Shown here one piece after another: positions 5,668 to 8,560 of a stretch of DNA of 8,560 nt. The translations under genes were made by a program, and so were the position numbers. Source of the stretch: an uncultured Bacilli bacterium (GTDB taxonomy: Bacteria > Bacillota_I > Bacilli_A > RF39 > UBA660); assembly GCA_947595415.1 (NCBI GenBank), contig CANQER010000041.1, positions 1 through 8,560 of the forward strand, given 5' to 3'. Below the pieces are notes generated by a model that worked only from the letters and a program-made list of their open reading frames with translations, did not search any database and had not been told where the DNA came from. Every line of letters begins with the position of its first letter. Position 1 is the stretch's first letter.

Positions 5668-6693
5668 ATGCAGAGTATATATAATTTAACAGTAAAAGAT
5701 CTAGAAAATTATTTTACTAATATAGGTGAAAAAAAGTATAAAGCAATTCAGTTATATGAATGGTTGTATCAAAAAAAAGTACGTGATTTTTCTTTAATGA
5801 CTAATTTAAAAAAAGATATTATATCTAAATTAAAAGAAGATTTTACGATTAAAGATATAAAACTTGTTACTAAGACAAGTGATATAAATACTTCTAAATT
5901 TTTGTTTAACCTTGATGATGATAATAAAATAGAAGCTGTTTTAATGTATCATAATTATGGTAATAGTCTTTGTATTTCAACTCAAGTTGGTTGTAATATG
6001 GGATGTAGTTTTTGTGAAAGTGGACGTTTAAAAAAGGTTAGAAATTTACAACCTTATGAAATGGTTCTGCAAATTTTAAAAGTAGAAGAAATTACAAAAC
6101 AGCGTGTATCCCATCTAGTTTTAATGGGAATAGGAGAACCTTTTGACAATTATAAAAACGTTATTAATCTAATAGATATTATAAATCATCCTAAAGGTTT
6201 AGCTTTAGGTAGTAGACATATAACTATTTCAACTTGTGGAATTATTCCTAAAATTGAAGAGTTTTCTAATTATGATAAACAAGTTAATCTAGCTATCTCA
6301 CTTCATGCTCCAAATGATGAGTTAAGAGATAAATTGATGCCTATTAATAAAGTATATCCTATATCTAAATTAATAGATACAGTAAAAAAATATACAGTTA
6401 AAACTAATAGGCGAGTTACATTTGAATACATTATGTTAAAAGGTGTAAATGATAGAGTTAGTATGGCTAATCAGTTAAGTAGTTTATTAAAAGGAATAAA
6501 TTGTTATGTAAATCTCATTCCTTATAATGAAACTAGTCATATAGAGTATAAAAAAAGTGATATAAATGCTATTTTAAAATTTTATGATATTCTTAAAAAA
6601 AATAATATAAATGTGACAATAAGAAAAGAATTTGGTAAAGACCTTAAAGCTGCTTGTGGGCAATTGAGGGCTAATTATGAGGAGGAATTATAA
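5668..6693 (+). CDS. rlmN: Dual-specificity rRNA/tRNA adenine-C2 methyltransferase RlmN
   Basis: This radical-SAM enzyme methylates C2 of A2503 in 23S rRNA and, in some bacteria, A37 of certain tRNAs. From the ATG at 5668 it has 341 aa. It has an N-terminal helical domain (about 1-85), then the radical-SAM cluster motif C109-x3-C113-x2-C116 within VGCNMGCSFC, GIGEPFDNY (about 155-163) for SAM binding, and the C-terminal AACGQLRA with Cys330, the methyl-carrying cysteine. The residues after the cluster read ESG, where ATG or ASG is more common. An in-frame GTG at 5656 would add four residues, but no Shine-Dalgarno lies before it. The GGGTG at 5658-5662 fits the ATG better. The related resistance enzyme Cfr is less likely, given the conserved housekeeping context. 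The stop overlaps the prpC start by one base (TAATG). Confidence 0.94.
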   Translation: MQSIYNLTVKDLENYFTNIGEKKYKAIQLYEWLYQKKVRDFSLMTNLKKDIISKLKEDFTIKDIKLVTKTSDINTSKFLFNLDDDNKIEAVLMYHNYGNSLCISTQVGCNMGCSFCESGRLKKVRNLQPYEMVLQILKVEEITKQRVSHLVLMGIGEPFDNYKNVINLIDIINHPKGLALGSRHITISTCGIIPKIEEFSNYDKQVNLAISLHAPNDELRDKLMPINKVYPISKLIDTVKKYTVKTNRRVTFEYIMLKGVNDRVSMANQLSSLLKGINCYVNLIPYNETSHIEYKKSDINAILKFYDILKKNNINVTIRKEFGKDLKAACGQLRANYEEEL

Positions 6694-7424
6694 TGGAATA
6701 CTATTATTTAACAGATCCTGGTATTGTAAGAGATCACAATGAAGACAGTGTTACAATTGTTACTAATAATAGTAATGAATATCTACTTGCAGTTGCAGAT
6801 GGAATGGGAGGACATCGTGGTGGTGAAATTGCATCTTCCATTGCTATTAGTCATATTGGTAAAAGATTTACAAGTATAAGTAGTATTGGTAATAAAGAAG
6901 ACGCCATTAATTGGCTTAAAGAAACAGTTAGTGAAGCAAATGCTTTAATATATAAATATACCAATGAACATCCAGAAAGCCTAGGTATGGGAACAACCCT
7001 AGTAATTGCTATATTGACTAAAGACTTTCTTTTGTTTGGTAATATTGGTGATTCATCTGGGTATGTATTTAAACATGAAAAACTCCATAAAATGACAACA
7101 GATCATACTTTAGTTAATCTCCTTGTTAAATCAGGAGAACTTACAGAAGAAGAAGCAAAAGATCATCCAAGGAAAAACGTTTTAATGAAAGCTTTAGGAG
7201 CTACAATAACAGTTGAAATGGATATTGTTGATGTTGAAACAGATGTCGAAGGAATATTCTTGTGTAGTGATGGTCTTACTAATATGTTAGAAGATGAACA
7301 AATTGCAAGAGTGTTAAATGAAGATTTAACCATAGAAGAAAAAGTAAAAAAATTAATAATAAAAGCTAATAATCGTGGAGGTAATGATAATATTTCCATT
7401 GCGTATTTGAAGGTTGGTGATTAA
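6693..7424 (+). CDS. prpC: PP2C-family serine/threonine phosphatase, PrpC/Stp type
   Basis: This 243-aa soluble PPM phosphatase should remove phosphates placed by the PrkC kinase encoded next. The PP2C motifs are in order: RDHNED (13-18), VADGMGGH (34-41, Asp36 binds metal), GMGTTLV (98-104), GNIGDSSGY (116-124), SDGLTNML (192-199, Asp193 binds metal) and GGNDNISI (229-236, Asp232 binds metal). The length matches PrpC and Stp of Bacillota. The usual GDSR motif reads GDSS, so the Arg is missing, a variation that also seems tolerated in relatives. Translation is coupled to rlmN: the ATG shares a base with the rlmN stop, and GAGGAGGA (6679-6686) lies inside the rlmN end. One base separates its stop from the TTG start of prkC. 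Confidence 0.95.
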   Translation: MEYYYLTDPGIVRDHNEDSVTIVTNNSNEYLLAVADGMGGHRGGEIASSIAISHIGKRFTSISSIGNKEDAINWLKETVSEANALIYKYTNEHPESLGMGTTLVIAILTKDFLLFGNIGDSSGYVFKHEKLHKMTTDHTLVNLLVKSGELTEEEAKDHPRKNVLMKALGATITVEMDIVDVETDVEGIFLCSDGLTNMLEDEQIARVLNEDLTIEEKVKKLIIKANNRGGNDNISIAYLKVGD

Positions 7425-7425
7425 G

Positions 7426-8560
7426 TTGATAATAAAAGGACAAAAAATTAATGATCGATATCAAATAATAAGACTTATAGGTGAAGGTGGCATGGCTAAT
7501 GTTTATTTAGCTCATGATACAATTTTAGATCGTGATGTAGCTATTAAGATACTTCGTGGTGATTTATCTGATGATGAAAAATTTGTAAGAAGATTTCAAA
7601 GAGAAGCTATATCAGCGAGTAGTTTATCCCATCCTAATATTGTTGAAATGTATGATGTAGGTGAAGATGATGGTAATTACTTTATAGTAATGGAATATGT
7701 AGAAGGTAAAACTTTAAAAAGCTTAATCAAAAGAAGAGGGGCTTTAACCTTACCAGAAGTAATTGATATTATGCTCCAACTTACAAGTGGTCTTTCTTGT
7801 GCCCATGAAAGTTATATAATCCATAGAGATATTAAACCACAAAACGTTATGATTTTAGAAGATGGAACAGTTAAAATAACAGATTTTGGAATTGCCATGG
7901 CAATGAATAATAATGATATTACTCAAACTAATTCTGTTATGGGATCAGTTCACTATCTTCCTCCAGAACAAGCTAATGGTAATGGCGCAACTATCAAAAG
8001 TGATATTTATTCCCTTGGAATTTTAATGTATGAACTTCTTATTGGTAAAGTTCCATTTAAAGGTGAAAACGCTGTTGAAATTGCTATTAAACACATGCGT
8101 GAACCAGTTCCTTATGTATGTGATATCAATCCAGAAATTCCTGTTTCAGTTGGGAATATAGTTTTAAAAGCTTGTGCTAAAAATCCTCAAAATCGTTATG
8201 ATAACGTAATGGAAATGAATGAAGATATTAGAACTTGTCTTAGTAAAGAACGTGAAAATGAAAAAAAATTAGTTTATAAATATCCAGAAAATGATTTAGA
8301 AGAAACTAAAATAATGCCTAATTTAAGTAGAATGCGTAAACGTAAAACAGAAAATTTAGAAGATGAACCAAAAAGTAAAAAGACTAACATTATTTTAGCA
8401 GTCACTGCTTCTATAAGTGTCCTTTGTGTATTAGTAGCTTGTTTCTTTGTTCTTATATTTCCTAAACTAACTGCTACTAAAGAAATAAAAATACCAGATG
8501 TTAGTAATATGACAGTAGTAGAAGCAGAACAAGAACTAGAATCACTAGGTTTTGAAGTCG
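7426..8560 (+). CDS. prkC: PASTA-domain serine/threonine protein kinase PrkC/Stk1-type, 3' end outside window
   Basis: This membrane kinase senses cell-wall fragments through extracellular PASTA repeats and phosphorylates cytoplasmic targets. The visible 378 codons cover a Hanks-type kinase domain with the glycine loop GEGGMANV (19-26), Lys41 in VAIKIL, alpha-C Glu60, HRDIKPQN (133-140, catalytic Asp135), DFG (153-155) and PPEQA (in place of the APE motif). A basic juxtamembrane stretch runs to about 320, a transmembrane helix spans about 322-345, and the first PASTA repeat starts at about 356 (IPDVSNMTVVEAEQ). The gene continues past the right edge. The start is TTG at 7426, supported by GGTGA just upstream and by the N-terminal match to B. 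subtilis PrkC. No ATG occurs before codon 23, which lies inside the glycine loop. It should be coupled to prpC. Confidence 0.95.
   Translation, partial: MIIKGQKINDRYQIIRLIGEGGMANVYLAHDTILDRDVAIKILRGDLSDDEKFVRRFQREAISASSLSHPNIVEMYDVGEDDGNYFIVMEYVEGKTLKSLIKRRGALTLPEVIDIMLQLTSGLSCAHESYIIHRDIKPQNVMILEDGTVKITDFGIAMAMNNNDITQTNSVMGSVHYLPPEQANGNGATIKSDIYSLGILMYELLIGKVPFKGENAVEIAIKHMREPVPYVCDINPEIPVSVGNIVLKACAKNPQNRYDNVMEMNEDIRTCLSKERENEKKLVYKYPENDLEETKIMPNLSRMRKRKTENLEDEPKSKKTNIILAVTASISVLCVLVACFFVLIFPKLTATKEIKIPDVSNMTVVEAEQELESLGFEV

Overview
The window is very AT-rich. Two stretches counted by hand gave about 22% G+C (541-1140) and 25% G+C (2641-2880). It uses strong AAGGAGG-type ribosome binding sites and sigma-A-like promoters. 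The genes are typical of low-GC Bacillota: DnaE, ribosomal protein L28, RlmN, a PrpC/Stp-type PP2C phosphatase and a PrkC-type PASTA kinase. The extreme AT content and the short DnaE (968 aa) suggest a member of Bacilli close to Erysipelotrichia or the mollicute-related groups. This placement is an inference. All Trp codons checked are TGG and no complete gene ends in TGA, so the standard bacterial code fits.

Layout. Positions 1-114 are about 40% G+C and hairpin-rich, which looks like the edge of an unidentified structured RNA. Two back-to-back terminators follow, one on the plus strand (155-177) and one on the minus strand for rpmB (203-231). rpmB lies on the minus strand (222-404), and its promoter faces away from dnaE across a 124-bp divergent region. 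From 529 on, everything is on the plus strand: dnaE, a three-gene pilin-like cassette (3487-5647), then rlmN, prpC and prkC. prkC runs off the right edge just after its first PASTA repeat begins.

The unexpected part is the cassette between dnaE and rlmN. Two paralogous prepilins (about 49% identical, same two cysteines) flank a 439-aa protein. That protein combines a pilin-like N-terminal half, lacking a recognisable prepilin cleavage motif, with a C-terminal formylglycine-generating-enzyme/C-type-lectin-like domain. Both prepilin genes have nearly identical promoters (TTGAAA, 17 bp, extended -10 TGATAAAAT) and ribosome binding sites. The cassette therefore looks like a duplicated promoter-plus-pilin unit with an adhesin-like gene in the middle. 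No pilus ATPase, platform protein or prepilin peptidase lies in the window.

The second pilin promoter also appears to be the nearest upstream promoter for rlmN-prpC-prkC, because pilin 2, rlmN, prpC and prkC follow with almost no gaps and no terminator. prpC and prkC form the usual antagonistic phosphatase/kinase pair that senses the cell envelope. Their possible co-expression with a surface pilin is the most interesting functional link here, but it is an inference from layout only.
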